64,000 bases of DNA from Takakia lepidozioides (Eukaryota > Streptophyta > Takakiopsida > Takakiales > Takakiaceae): positions 23,746,001 to 23,810,000 of the forward strand of contig CM060733.1 in assembly GCA_030704615.1 (NCBI GenBank). Reading direction: 5' to 3'. Below the pieces are notes generated by a model. That model was given only the letters and a program-made list of their open reading frames with translations. It was not told the origin of the DNA and searched no databases. Below, piece by piece: positions 36,253 through 47,639 of the stretch (the stretch's first letter is position 1; the number at the start of each line of letters is the position of its first letter). Made by a program: the position numbers and the translations under genes.

Positions 36253-37993
36253 ATGACGAGAACGCAAGGTTTATCTCCTATATCAAACCATAGGACTGAT
36301 ATATTATTATTCACTTTGGTTCTACCAATCATCATTATTGGATGGCTCTCCCCAGTATCAGCAGTCGATTACACGGCCGACATCGCTAATTTTCTGAATT
36401 ACCGATTGAGTGTTACTTGCAAAGTAGATAATCATAGGCGTTCGACCACATCATTTGTAAGAACTCTCTATCCGATTCCCAAATATCACCTCATAATTTG
36501 TCTTGTTTATTATCTAACGAATTGAACATGAGTGGATTTAGGCCAATTCATGACTTGTAATTTTTTTAGAATAATGCATTATCTATTTTAACCCTTAAGT
36601 GCCCATTCAGCCTGTTTTGGGTCTTTGTTGTTTGTTTTTCTGGTGTGGTTTTCTCATATTTCAAACAAATGATCCAAAATTTTGAGCTCTTGATGCCATC
36701 CACATGTCATCCACCTGACAGATATGAATCCAATGTATGATTTGTAGGATTTTTTGTTTAGCATTTCAATTTTCCAAATCAAAAGAAGAGAAGTCTGGTT
36801 TGTGGTGTAAGAAGTTAACATCCCCTGGCACGTGAGAAGAGAGAGAGAGGCGTAACTAAGAGCGCCTTGCGCCTACTGCCCCCTTTTGGGGGTGGGCCCT
36901 ATATGGCATGTGAGAAATTAACTCTCTTCCTACATGAGCAGATGTCTCCCACAATATTGACTAAGTATGGTATGACCAAAATGTCATCATCCCATCTTTT
37001 GCCCGGAATGCATTTTGTTTTTTTGGAATGGATGCAAGATCCCACCAAGGATAGACTGGGAGCCGATTCAATTAATTCGGAAATCATCTCATCACCCAAA
37101 CCTTAAAAATTGGAAGTCCCATTTGTAATTTTGGTGTGTGCGGCCCAAAAATGGGTCCACTTGCAAGGGTGGGTTTTTTCTCAATTTTCACCTGAATGCC
37201 TTACAAATTGGCAGATTCCTTTAGCAGGTACGTATGGTATGGTATTGTGCGGTCGTAATTTTAAAATTGTGTTTTTTTTCACAAATTTAGAAGTTTTTTT
37301 CAGTTTAAGGATTGGGGTTTTGAAAGAAAAACAAATGACTATTAGGCACTTACGGTTTTCCTTGGGGTGGCTAGATTTGAGAAACTACCATATCTTCATG
37401 AGGTACAGTTTTTGACTTTACACGATTAGTTATTATCATTATTATTATTATTATTATTTGTATAGGGCCCACCCCCGAAAGGGGGCAGTAGCCGCAAGGC
37501 AAAGTGGCTCTTAGTTATGCCGGCTTTGGTCGGAGTCATCTCTCTCTCTTGTTATTATTTTCTCCAAAACATGTTTTCTAACTCATTTTGAATCACTATG
37601 TCTTTTTCCCCTCTCCTAAGAATAAGAATCAAAATTCAAATGTGTGATACATTGTAAGCTAGATATTGTAAACCCCGTAGTTTGTAGCTTTTATACACCA
37701 AAACCCACATCTTCGTTGCATAATGTTCTTCATGACAGTTTCAATTATGAGCATTGCAGATTCTTGATCCATCCTATCAAAACAACGTAAATGTTAACTG
37801 GGGGACGGTCGGGTCGACGCTTACTTGTAAGGCTACATATACCGATTCAAGAGGGCTCAATCACACTCACACATGGCAAGCCGCTGGAAGATGGTATGAA
37901 GGAAAGTCAATTACTTGGGAAATTGATTCCCACGGTGCTTGTTATTATCATGGTAATGACAAGGAAAACTGTCGATCATTTTGGTCTTGGTAG
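36253..37993 (+). CDS. Small secreted protein, possibly plant self-incompatibility S1/SPH-like, 145 aa
   Basis: Two exons join in phase 0: 36253-36456 and 37760-37993, with GT (TTTGTAAGAA) and AG (GCATTGCAG) at the ends of a 1.3-kb intron. The start ATG was chosen because it precedes a clear signal peptide (ILLFTLVLPIIIIGWLSPVSA). The mature part has VTCKV, then LTCKATY, a HTWQAAGRWY block and a C-terminal GKSITWEIDSHGACYYHG and FWSW. This Cys/Trp pattern, with a final W.I..dG.C motif, resembles the S1/SPH family of secreted plant proteins (recognised by eye, not tested). The intron holds repeat sequence. No stop breaks the exons. The gene lies inside the proposed inversion. Expression is unknown. 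Confidence 0.4.
36838..37550. repeat. Inverted repeat (~57-bp arms) with (ATT)n, mostly in the SPH-like intron
   Basis: Left arm (about 36849-36902): CGTAACTAAGAGCGCC to GGGGGTGGGCCCTATA. Right arm (about 37463-37523) is its mismatched reverse complement. The right copy borders an (ATT)n run (37437-37460), typical of a LINE or SINE 3' tail read on the minus strand. A GACTCCGACCAAAGCCGG/(GA)n motif next to it recurs in the foldback centre at 35855-35880. Confidence 0.55.
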
Positions 37994-39578
37994 GTTGTGA
38001 ACCATGTGATATCTAGGTTCAGAAGTGAAAAATAGCGTGATAGACTAAATATTCTAGCTGGATGTTATGAATTGTGAGTCAGCTTCAATGGAAATGGTCA
38101 CAATGGTCAATGGAAGGTGGTCAGGATGAAAAGCAAATAGACTTTCACTCAAGTGGGGGATGGGGCCCAAGGTGCATGCAACGATGTCTGACTAGTGGTA
38201 GCACATGATGCGAGGTAGGCACTTAGAGCAGATGTTTTTAGTAAGTAGGTGGTTGCATGAAAACTAAAAGTGATCTTGATGGATGGAGTGACGAGTAGTT
38301 TTTTGTGGAGGTAGAGGGTATAACACCCAACCATCCTATTTGTTATCCACCTCTCATCATGGTTTTTATTTAAATAGCGGTGGGCCAAAATGATGGCTCC
38401 CTAATACTTAATGGATTGGGCCGCCACTATGCTACCTTTGTCTTTTTTTTGTGTTTGTTTACTAGCACACAAGTTAGCTTATGTGCATAAGTAATGAAGA
38501 TGATTTGGAGCGGTACAATGACAAGTGGAAACTAACCAAAGTTTATGACATGTAGTGATGATGTCATGTTAATGTTTCAATTATACTTTGAAGGTAGGTT
38601 CTTCCAGCTTTTTGGATCCCCTTCTATGATCTTACTTGTAGTCACAATCCCATTATCGAGTCCTCAAATTATTTGCTGCATTCATCCCCCTTCTCTCATC
38701 TCTTTCGTAGATGTTCTAAAGCGCAACTACAATGATATGCAAATTACTAAAGTGTACGATTGAGACTGTTTCACTGTAAAAATAGGGCAGTTGAATGATA
38801 GGGTGTCTCAGTTTGGAGGTCATAGGGCAGTTTTCCAGTGACTGTGCTTCATGTTATCATTTTTTTTGTTCACAATAGTTCATCTTTATTATAAAAGACA
38901 TTGGTTTTTGTATTCGACCTACGAGACCTATATAATGTAACAATTTTCTTGCAAATTGGATGAACTATAAAAATGATATGGACTTTTGAATCTCAAAATA
39001 TTGTTTTGTCATCGGCACAGTTTTTTAGGCTATGGACTTTAAAAAACATATCTAAATGTAACCGATCGTGATAAGGACAAAAACCCATGTTCAACAATGT
39101 TTCAATAGGTGAAATTAGTTGGATATCTATCAAATTTTCACCAAACTATAGACTTTTTTATACATAAAAAAACAGGTGTTTTTCATTAGTCCATAGCATA
39201 TTGTCTTTTGGGTTTTTGGGATATCATATTTTACTAATAAATATACAAACATATAATCTAGGATGGCCAGGTGGTATATGGACAAATGATCATACACTCT
39301 AAGATTTGACTCCTAAAAGTTTTTTCCAATTAAAGATTGAAATTTCTAATAAATAACATCTATAATATTTGGGGTTAGACCCTTTACTAAAGATGTTAAG
39401 TATACTATTGTCTATCTTTATAAGAATCAAACTGAAAACTTATGCTAAAAAATAAAAATAAAAATCATGGATGTCACCATCTGCCTAAAGTGAGACACCT
39501 TATCCTGCAACTACCCAACATGGGAACAATAACCTATCTATTATGGAAGAGAAAACACACACTAGAGAACGAACCTAG
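37994..39578. other. No recognised gene; AT-rich
   Basis: I see no convincing exon, element end or RNA gene between the SPH-like gene and the inverted LTR. Short open frames lack any family motif. Confidence 0.4.
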
Positions 39579-41025
39579 TGTCAAGCACGAGAACATGACA
39601 GAACACAAACAAAAGATCAGACTAGAGGTACAAGACTAGACAAGAAGTCAAGGTCGGCGTGGCCGAATGCATGGTAGGTGAACATGAATCAAGATGATCT
39701 TTATAACAATGGACAAGAGTACAAAATACTGGAACTCGACTCGGATACTTGAATGCTGGAAACTGGACTGGAATACCAGATACTGAAAACTGGACTGGAT
39801 ACTAGAAGCTGGACTGAAATTCTGGACTTGGAACAAAAGTCACTACAACAGATTACGGTATTTATGACTGTATATATGACTATTCTGCAGTCATAAACGA
39901 TACATATGACTTATATGACTGTAAATCGTGCAAACCAAGTCAATACAATGAGTACATGATGGTACGGTCCGGATGACTACAGTCATATGAACCAAGTGAT
40001 ATCTCTCACTGCAGTCATATATACCATACTCCAGCCGCCGCCGCCGCGCCACGTGACGAGGCGCAATTGATTTAAAATAAAAACATATGTCAAACGCCGC
40101 GTCACACCGCATTGTGCCACGTGACATAATGCATTTTATAATAATGAAAAAACCACGTGGCAGTCCATCTAGGGTACCACGTGCTATCCCTAGCTCGCCT
40201 ACTAACCCTAGGACCATCTTATCCATTTGATTGTACTTAGATGAGTTTGAACTTGCAACCTCTTTACTATAAGAGTTATAGTTCACTACCTGTTAACCAA
40301 TACACCTATTAGTCATTCATATGATCATATGGTGTTTTAATTGTATTATACACACCAAATTACAAAATCCCCATTAGTCATCATGACTATGTAACCTCAT
40401 CCATGTACACTTTAGTCATGGAAATGACTTTGAATGGTGAGTTAAATCTGGTCAATTGCCGTTGACCAGCCTTCCGCCTATTCCGGAGCCACAGACGACT
40501 ATTTAGATAGTCGTTCATAACACTACAGTCGTATGAACGACTGCGGGAGGTCAATTTCATATAAAAACATGGTGCAGTCATGGTCAAAGTCATGAAAACC
40601 ATGACTACCACGGTTTGGCAGTCATAACTACTGCGATCTGTTGTAGTGAGTAGCTTAACTTGTGTTGGCGAGACTGAAGAGTGTCCAGTCTCGCCTCCTA
40701 TATATATAGGCCATTAAGAAGCTTCCATAAGAAGCTTCCCCCTATGGAGGTTTCTTGCTAGAGAAGTTTCCAAAATTAAACAAAGGTTTTATGGAGTAGC
40801 TTCCTTAAACTAATGAAGTATCTTGATGGATAAGTTTCCTCCAAAGGAAGCTTCCTTAGCAGTTTCCCAAGTTACTCTTGGTAATTTGGTAAACTTTCGG
40901 TACCTTGGTAAGTAATGATAAATCATGATAAATCATGGTAAATCATGGTAACTTCCGATAATATGGTAACTTGGTAACTTTTGGTATTTACTCCTGGTAA
41001 GTTCATTTGGTCTATGTTTGTGACA
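39579..41025 (-). repeat. 3' LTR of the Ty3/gypsy element, inverted and carrying a nested CACTA-type element
   Basis: Minus-strand reading starts TGTCACAAACATAGACC (41025) and ends TGCTTGACA (39579). Without the 808-bp insertion and its 3-bp duplication it is about 636 bp, matching the 640-bp LTR at 27894-28533. A purine-rich tract (GAGGAGGGGTGA in element sense) sits just before it, as expected of a polypurine tract, so this is the 3' LTR. Confidence 0.8.
39841..40648. mobile_element. Non-autonomous CACTA-type DNA transposon, 808 bp, nested in the LTR
   Basis: Terminal inverted repeats begin CACTACAACAGAT and end ATCTGTTGTAGTG. The 3-bp target duplication AGT lies at 39838-39840 and 40649-40651; the uninterrupted LTR at 28.27 kb has a single AGT (reverse complement of ACT) at the equivalent place. 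CACTA ends and a 3-bp duplication define the CACTA/EnSpm superfamily. Inside, GTCATATGACTG-like subterminal motifs occur many times in both orientations, as transposase-binding repeats do in this group. No transposase is encoded. Confidence 0.8.
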
Positions 41026-42540
41026 TCACCCCTCCTCTAGCGCCGAGTTCCTCGAGGAGCGGTAAAATCTTGGACTTGCTTAGAGTTGGAGAAAATCCAA
41101 AATCTGGCGAATGATACTTGCCAAGTATTCGACTCTTCGTTCTTGACTCAAATGATTTATAGATCCCTACAACCGTCGATAGTGTCCAACACCTTGAACT
41201 TGGGACCACGCACTGATTTGAGCATTCTGATTTTCGAAGGTGCCTTCAAACATGATTTCGTTGCCCTCTGGGTCCGAAGCCTCAACCTCCAACAAAATGA
41301 TCAGACTTTGAGTAGGCTCTACTTGTTGTCGTACAGGGTTCAGACGAGGAAGTACGCGTCGCATTGGTGGTCCATCGTCTCGAGAGCGTCGGCGTGATGT
41401 TGAAGGTCGTGAGAGTCGGAACGGCTGATCTGGTAGCTGGGTAAGTAACAATTCCAATGTATCTGGTTCTTGTGACTCCATGCTGCCAATATAAGATGTA
41501 AGAGTGCTGGAAGTATACTTATATATATTGATGTGTGGTGCTCTTCCCTCCTTAGCGGGTATCAGGTACCTTGAAGCTAGCTTGACTGACATCATCGTTG
41601 TGACGTCTCATTGACGTGTAGCTTGGGGCTTAGCGGGATATTGTTGATGAAACTCTTGGACTTTGTCAGAGGCATTGGCGAGGTTGGATGAAGGTTCCCA
41701 CGTTCGTTCGCAGATGTCGTAGCATTTCCAATGTTCGAAATACTCAAGACGTTTATACTTGATGCGAGAGTCTAGGACTTTGTCGACTTCGTCGACTTCA
41801 TACTCAATTTCCTGATTGACTTCGAGTGGTGGAGATGGTACGGAACTCTCCCTGGAATATTTGATGGATGATACAACTCCAATAATGAAACATGAAATAT
41901 TGGATGGATACGCATACTTCGTGGGAGTTCAAGCCGAAAACTGACCGGATTTATTTGTCAAATAATTTTGAATGGTCCCAGGCGTTGATAATCCAACTTC
42001 CTTGATGGTCGTGAGGTTTGTATGTCCCGTCGAAGAAGCCACACACGATCTCCGACCTTGAACTGGGGTTGGAGTTGACGACGTTGATCTACATACTCCT
42101 TGTATTGTTTTTGAGCTTCTACGAGGTGGGATGTAAGCTCCTTGTGAATCGTAGCAAGATGAGTAGCAAGGTTTTCCGCAGCAGGGCTTCCAATAGTTTT
42201 CATGTGGAAAAGGTTTGCTCGAGGATGATGACCATAATTGGAAAAAAATGGAGTTTGTTTGGTCGAGGAATGTATAGTGTTGTTGTAGGCAAGCTCAGCC
42301 AATGACAGAAGGTCCGTCCAATTATCTTGGTGATAATTTATCGTACAGCGAAGATACTGCTCCAAAATCTGGTTTACACGTTCGGTTTGACCATCAGTCT
42401 GTGGATGATTAGCTGTAGAGAGGTTGATCTTAGTATCCAATATGTAAAATAATCCCCTCCAGAAATTTGATATGAACTGTGGTTCTCGATTAGATACGAT
42501 GTCCTTCGGGAGTCCATGAATGCGGTAGATATTAGATATG
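41026..42540 (-). pseudogene. Ty3/gypsy pol, right part: C-terminal integrase and chromodomain
   Basis: Minus-strand coding starts at ~42539 with NIYRIHGLPKDIVSNREPQF, continues through LSTANHPQTDGQTERVNQIL and VGDRVWLLRRDI (42440-41958), and includes a chromodomain around 41.62-41.82 kb ([20 protein letters not shown] then ERTWEPSSNLANASDKV). A chromodomain marks the chromovirus branch, whose integrase targets heterochromatin (family knowledge). The first coded residues continue the integrase exactly where the left part stops at 32187. A frameshift lies before the chromodomain. Confidence 0.8.
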
Positions 42541-45500
42541 GGTAGAAATGGTCGTGGAGATGTGGTATGCCGGTACTAGTGAGATCGTGTTATGTTGGAA
42601 ATATAGCCCATATTTTTCTTGGTGGTCTCTGGGGAGGTGATTTATAATGGTAGGAGGGCCTGGGTTTGTGTGGATGTCTCCACATCGTAGGAGGAGCAAC
42701 TTTTCGTGTATAATTGCGTGAGTTTTAAAGTGGGACGGTGGGATGAGTGTTTGGATGCGAGGGGTTTCTGATGGTATCTGCCATGTGGGCAATGTGTTAT
42801 GAGGTGGTGTGTTAGGGGTCTAGAAACGGGGATGCGCAAGAAGTATCTACTTTGGGGGTGTATGGGGAGGGGGGGTGGTATTGGTGAAATTGTCTTGGGG
42901 GTGAGTGGAGCTAGTGGCATGGGTGTGTATGGGGGGTTTGATTCTGATTTTGATAACGCTAAGCCCGGACATATCAGGTAGTTGGTGGATAGTGGGTGTG
43001 TGTCGCGCACCTCACTTCGGTAAGCTCCCCTTCAAGTCATAGTTACTCGCTTTGATGCGCGCGCCTGACTCCCAACCTGGACGCCGGGCCAACTTGGAGC
43101 TTCAGCTGCTCACCGGGACATAACGGTCCCCCTTCGCTCTCCCACTAAACCCTCCACCTATTTGGGCATAGTGGAATTCCCTTTGGTAGATGGCAGTCCG
43201 GAACAGCTCCCCACTCTTTGGTCGCTTTCCGGCTCGTTCGCTTACTCACTAGTTTTTGGTCACCAACGGGCTTGCACCGTTCTTGGGGTCACTACTCCCC
43301 TTATATATACTTCTGTAGCTGTCCGCGGGGGTTTCACAACCAGCCATGCCATTTTATGGCGAACTACCACGAAAACCCTCGACTCCTGGTGATGAGTCGC
43401 GGTGAGTCTTGGCTCACTCACCACGGCCCCTATGGACCGTGATGAGTCCCAAGACTCCCCACGACTCCCACCACGAGGTCTCCGCCCCTATGGTGAGTCC
43501 TATGCCACCCCCACTAAGTCCCGCTAAGCTACCACCACCCCTTGTGGAGCCACCCCCACCGCAACCCGGTGTGCGGGGCTCCACCTAGTGAGCGCCTCCG
43601 CCTCCTTGAGTGCCTTGGGCACTCAAGGGTGCTTCAGCCCCCCATACCTATCGCTGCCGCTGCCCCCACCACAGGGGCAGCCCCTCATGTGTCCCGACTC
43701 CCGGCCCTCAAGGCAAAGGGCCGCGACAGTGTGGGTTTTGAGTGGAGGGGGGAGAGAGAGAGAGAAAGATTTGCATAAATGGATGTGGATGAATGAACAT
43801 TGTTTATTACTAGGAGGGTGAGGTGGGGCCGGGATGGATGAAGGCTGAGGAGGTGTGAGCGGGCTGGATGGATTGCATACATCCAATCCATTGTGTCAGT
43901 CTTGGGGGGGAAGGTGTGAGCGAATGATTGCCACGTTGGGGTCTATTGGGTGTCGTGAGGGGCGGGCGGAAAGGACCGTTGGCTTCCCATGGGAGGGTGT
44001 GTTTTATTATTATTGGTTGTGGGTTAGTTGGGCGCGCCTGGGTTGGAATTGTAGTGGGAGGTGTATTCATATAAGAGAGTGGGACAGGTGTCAAGGGTTA
44101 AGTACGGGAGCAGTGATGTGGCGAGCCAGGGTAGGCTCTGTATGTGGGGCCTGCTAAGCGGGTAAAGTGACCGTGGTTGGGAGTAGTTCAGAACAACTTC
44201 GAGCTCGGAAGAGAGGGTGGAGTTTGCTTTGCAGCGCATAGTGGTCGGGCAGAGTTGTTAGCTCGTTGTGTATGAGCGTGGTGTGTTTGCGCATGTATAT
44301 TTGATGTTAAGGAAGGGGTAGGGTACCCCATAGAGAGATTCAAAGTGTAGAGGTTGTAGGGGTAGTGTAGTGAGAGAGCAGAGCTGAGCGGAGAACCGTA
44401 GAGGTGCATAGAGAGGTAACTTTTGCATAACAGATAAGAGGTCTACAAGTTGGGCCAGAGCCAGCATGAGAGAGGGGACTCATTTGGCGTTTTGGTAGTC
44501 GCGGTAGTGGCGTTGTCGATCATAGTGATGTTCACGCCTGTGGTGCCTGCCTGTCCAAGCTCGGGGGTAGGCTGAGCGCCTAGAAGGCCTGCAGTGCCAA
44601 GCTTGCGGGGTCCATCGTGCTTGAGCTCAAGGAGGGCCAATGGCCTGTAACCGCCAGCTTGAGTGTTGGGCAGGTTGCTGGATTCGCCATGCCCGTTGGA
44701 GCTAGTGATCTTGCTTGGCGGGAGTGGCAATTTGTCTAGGACCAGATTTGCATAGTTGTAAAAATTAGCTAGGTTGGCCCCTAAGTTTTTTGTGATGGAA
44801 TCCTGCAACGAGACCAGATAGGAGTGATTCTCTTCCTGTTGCGTGGCCATGGTGATAGCAACCCTAGATTCCATAGCTGCCAATTCTCCTCGTATGTCGG
44901 TTTTGATGGAGATGGCGCGTTCCACCAGTTTCCTGTCGATTTCGAGCATCATACTGTCATGCCCCTTTCGTGAACCAGAGTCGGCTTTGATACTGATAGA
45001 GTTTACTGTGTCCGCCAGGCCTGATTGATGTTGGCCACCCGGAGTCGCTGTAGAATCTCGTTGGCCGGGGGTGCTGATCCGTACAAGCTGTTTGTATGCT
45101 GTTCGAATTTCACAAGCCTGCCGAGCACGGGGGTGTGGGGCCTATTGCACCACTGGGTGTATACACTCAGGTTCTTGCAAGTTATGAGAGCTATGCCTGT
45201 GTGCTTAACTTTCTCCATTGGGGCGATTTTGCTGAAGTGGATTTGAGTGATGTTGTCTTTGCCGAAGACTTCCCTCAATGCCGCTTCCGTGTTTGCCTGG
45301 GTGTGCAAGGGGCTAAGGCTTTTGACCACTAACGTGAGCGCGTCCCTTTCCACCACTACATCCTGGGGGGTAGCTGCGAGACCTGTCATGCTTCCGCGGT
45401 TGATGCGCAACTATGGCTTGGTAAGTATGCGATTGATTCGGACACCTATTTCCAGCATACGTTTTTTTGTGTCGATGGAGGCCAGATAGATGAAGCAGAA

Positions 45501-46914
45501 CTTCTTCTCAGGTCTTGGCTTGTACACGTTCATAACCTCGAACTCGTCCCAAGCTAATACATTTCCATTATGAAGTGCATTGTGAGCTTGTAGCTGATGG
45601 TGCCTAGCAGAGCTTCACTGTTCATGTAGAGAGATAGGTAATCCGAGGATGCAAGCAAGTCAAACGCTTTCTCTACTTTACCTTGAAGTGGGATTCCCGT
45701 CGCCATTTCCATGACAAATGCTCTGTTGCAGGGCAATGCCGTCTGTAGCCGGATGCCGGAGCTCGACCCTGAGAATGCCCGACCACATCTTGCTTGCGTG
45801 CTTTGTGAAGGCAGTGACTGGCTCATAGAGCACATCACCGAGTGGGATGTTCATCTCGGCGAACCTTTTTTTTGCTCTGTACAGTGCCTGCTCTTGGGGT
45901 ATATCTGTGTCTTTATCGAATCGAATGACGATGTGGTGGGGTGTTACCGACAGACCTGATGCCGGATCAACCTTCGTTCCTTTGGGGAGCTGGGTGAGCG
46001 GGTAGTATTGCCCACTTTTCCCGTCCTGCCCTTGTGGCAGGGAAGTACAGCTGTGGTACATGGGGGTATGCTCTTAAGCAATACCTGAGCTCGTGAATTT
46101 CCTGAGCCTGGAGACCCGGCTGCTGGAGTTCCACTGTGGAGCGCGTTTCTTTGACGATTGGCAAATTTGTGTCCAGCACAGGTCGCTGGAGTACTGAGTA
46201 GCCCATCCATAGCTGTAGCGAAGGTCTATGGTTGGTATGTTCGAGAATTGGCGGTGGAATATCTGGGGGGGCACCCATGGATTTCCCTGTGTCGGAGTGC
46301 GAGCTGCACTCGTCACTGTTGATTTCGCTGGATAGCCTTTTGATGCTGGGGCTTGTTTGCGCAACTCCACTTGTCTTGTTGGTTTCCGCTAACGGAGGGG
46401 CCCTCCGCTAGGTGGATGGGCTGACTTTGTAAGACCTTCGCTCCGGGGGTGAGCTGACTCCATCATTCGTGGTCTTGCCCATGTCTTGAGAGGACTTGGT
46501 GTGGAAAACTTGCTCGTCGGCGAAGAATTGTTCGTCTGAGACGTGCATGTCGCTGATGTCCTCATCCTCGACGATTTGATTCGCATTCTCCGAGCGCTCC
46601 TCCTGGTGACTCATTGTGGTCGGGGCCTGTTTGGTACAGAGATAGTGGGTGCTGGTGTGAGGATGATGGAAAACGCTATCTACCCTCAGCTGAATTTGCT
46701 TTGATTGAGTCATGGATATGCTAGAGAGTTCGATGCAGTGATAGAGTATGCTGGGGGGAGCTGCGACGTGTAGTTTGGTGCGAAACAATGGTGTGATGTC
46801 GTAGAGAGGATGAGGGAGCGAGGGCTTGTGGCAAGGGAAGCTACCTTGGTGCGTTTGGCTGTCACTATATAGAGGGGTGGCGCCTTGTGTCAACAGATAG
46901 TTTGTAATTGTCAT
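42541..46914 (-). mobile_element. LINE 5' part: ORF1 and start of ORF2 with a 2A-like motif
   Basis: Broken minus-strand frames run from 46914 to 42541. ORF1 pieces include an acidic leader (46914-46408), an RNA-binding-type block (HIVIRFDKDTDIPQEQALYR, about 45.9 kb), a second such block with KVKHTGIALITCKNL (45.2 kb) and a coiled-coil block (MMLEIDRKLVERAISIKTDI, 44.95-44.44 kb). After Pro-rich sequence comes ORF2 leader LLLLRCGDIHTNPGPP (about 42.65-42.70 kb). No reverse transcriptase is present here. Coding direction and content fit the missing 5' half of the LINE at 32188-35660. Several frameshifts interrupt it. Confidence 0.7.
43010..43790. other. GC-rich segment of unknown origin within the LINE region
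   Basis: This stretch is clearly richer in G and C than its surroundings and repeats GTGATGAGTC/GACTCACC motifs around 43390-43500. It contains TATATATA at 43303-43310. It may be a piece of another retroelement or LTR inserted into the LINE; no ends or target duplication were found. It does not code for a recognised protein. Confidence 0.3.
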
Positions 46915-47139
46915 GGGGACATATCCTTTATTGTAGAGCCGGTATGAAGAGTGATGAGTTTTAAGAGAGGTAGTTATGTGGTGAGGCAGAGACGGCTGAT
47001 GCCTGATTTTGTATGGGATAGAGGGTGTCGTGGGTTATTTTGGTGGCGGATAAGTATGAGGGAACGGGCAGGTGCATGGGTATAAGGGGACACCAAACGT
47101 GCGGGGGCAGAGGGTTTATCTGCCGCTAGCCTTGCCTGA

Positions 47140-47250
47140 CCCTAAAGGCAAGACACCTTTGTGACACCAAAGGATGGATTGAACCCACAACCACTTCCAA
47201 GGTTGTATGTGCCAAATACCAAAGGGCTACAGTTGTCAACCTTCCCAACA
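47140..47250 (-). repeat. tRNA-derived SINE-like sequence
   Basis: Minus-strand reading gives a pol III A-box-like TAGCCCTTTGGTA followed about 40 bases later by a B box GGTTCAATCC, then CAAAGGTGTCTTGCC. The spacing fits a tRNA-derived head. A CCTTGCCTGAC string is shared with the minus-strand SINE-like copy at 61.16 kb. Confidence 0.4.
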
Positions 47251-47639
47251 ACTTTAACTAGGGCTTCACGTCGCTCCTCACTACTACCAACGACTTCTGA
47301 GAACAACGTTCACATAGATGGGCTATATTCAAGTTTTATGAAAAGATGAACATTTATTGGCTCTCCTGTAGAGAGAGACTATGCATCATGTGAAGAACAT
47401 GTGGTCAAAGGACCTTACACCATGTTAAGCCTCGGATTGGTGTGTTGTGCTGAGTCAAGCTCCTTAGTTTTCCCTTCTTCTTATGTTTTCCCAAAGCAAG
47501 AGAGCCCATTGCAATTTGAGGCTTGTTTCATTTGAACATGTATTACAGAAATTACAAGACTATCGAGGAGAAAGTACAGTACCAAAAGGGTCATAAGCCA
47601 GCAAAATCAGAATATGTTTGTCAAAACAAGGCTAGGAGT

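Noticed and set aside
43390-43480. GTGATGAGTC motifs resembling a hammerhead ribozyme core
   Set aside because: The CUGAUGA core is changed, no GAAA follows the expected helix II, and no consistent three-stem fold was found.
43542-43890. Long overlapping open frames on both strands
   Set aside because: They arise from GC-rich, stop-poor sequence; no motif supports either frame.
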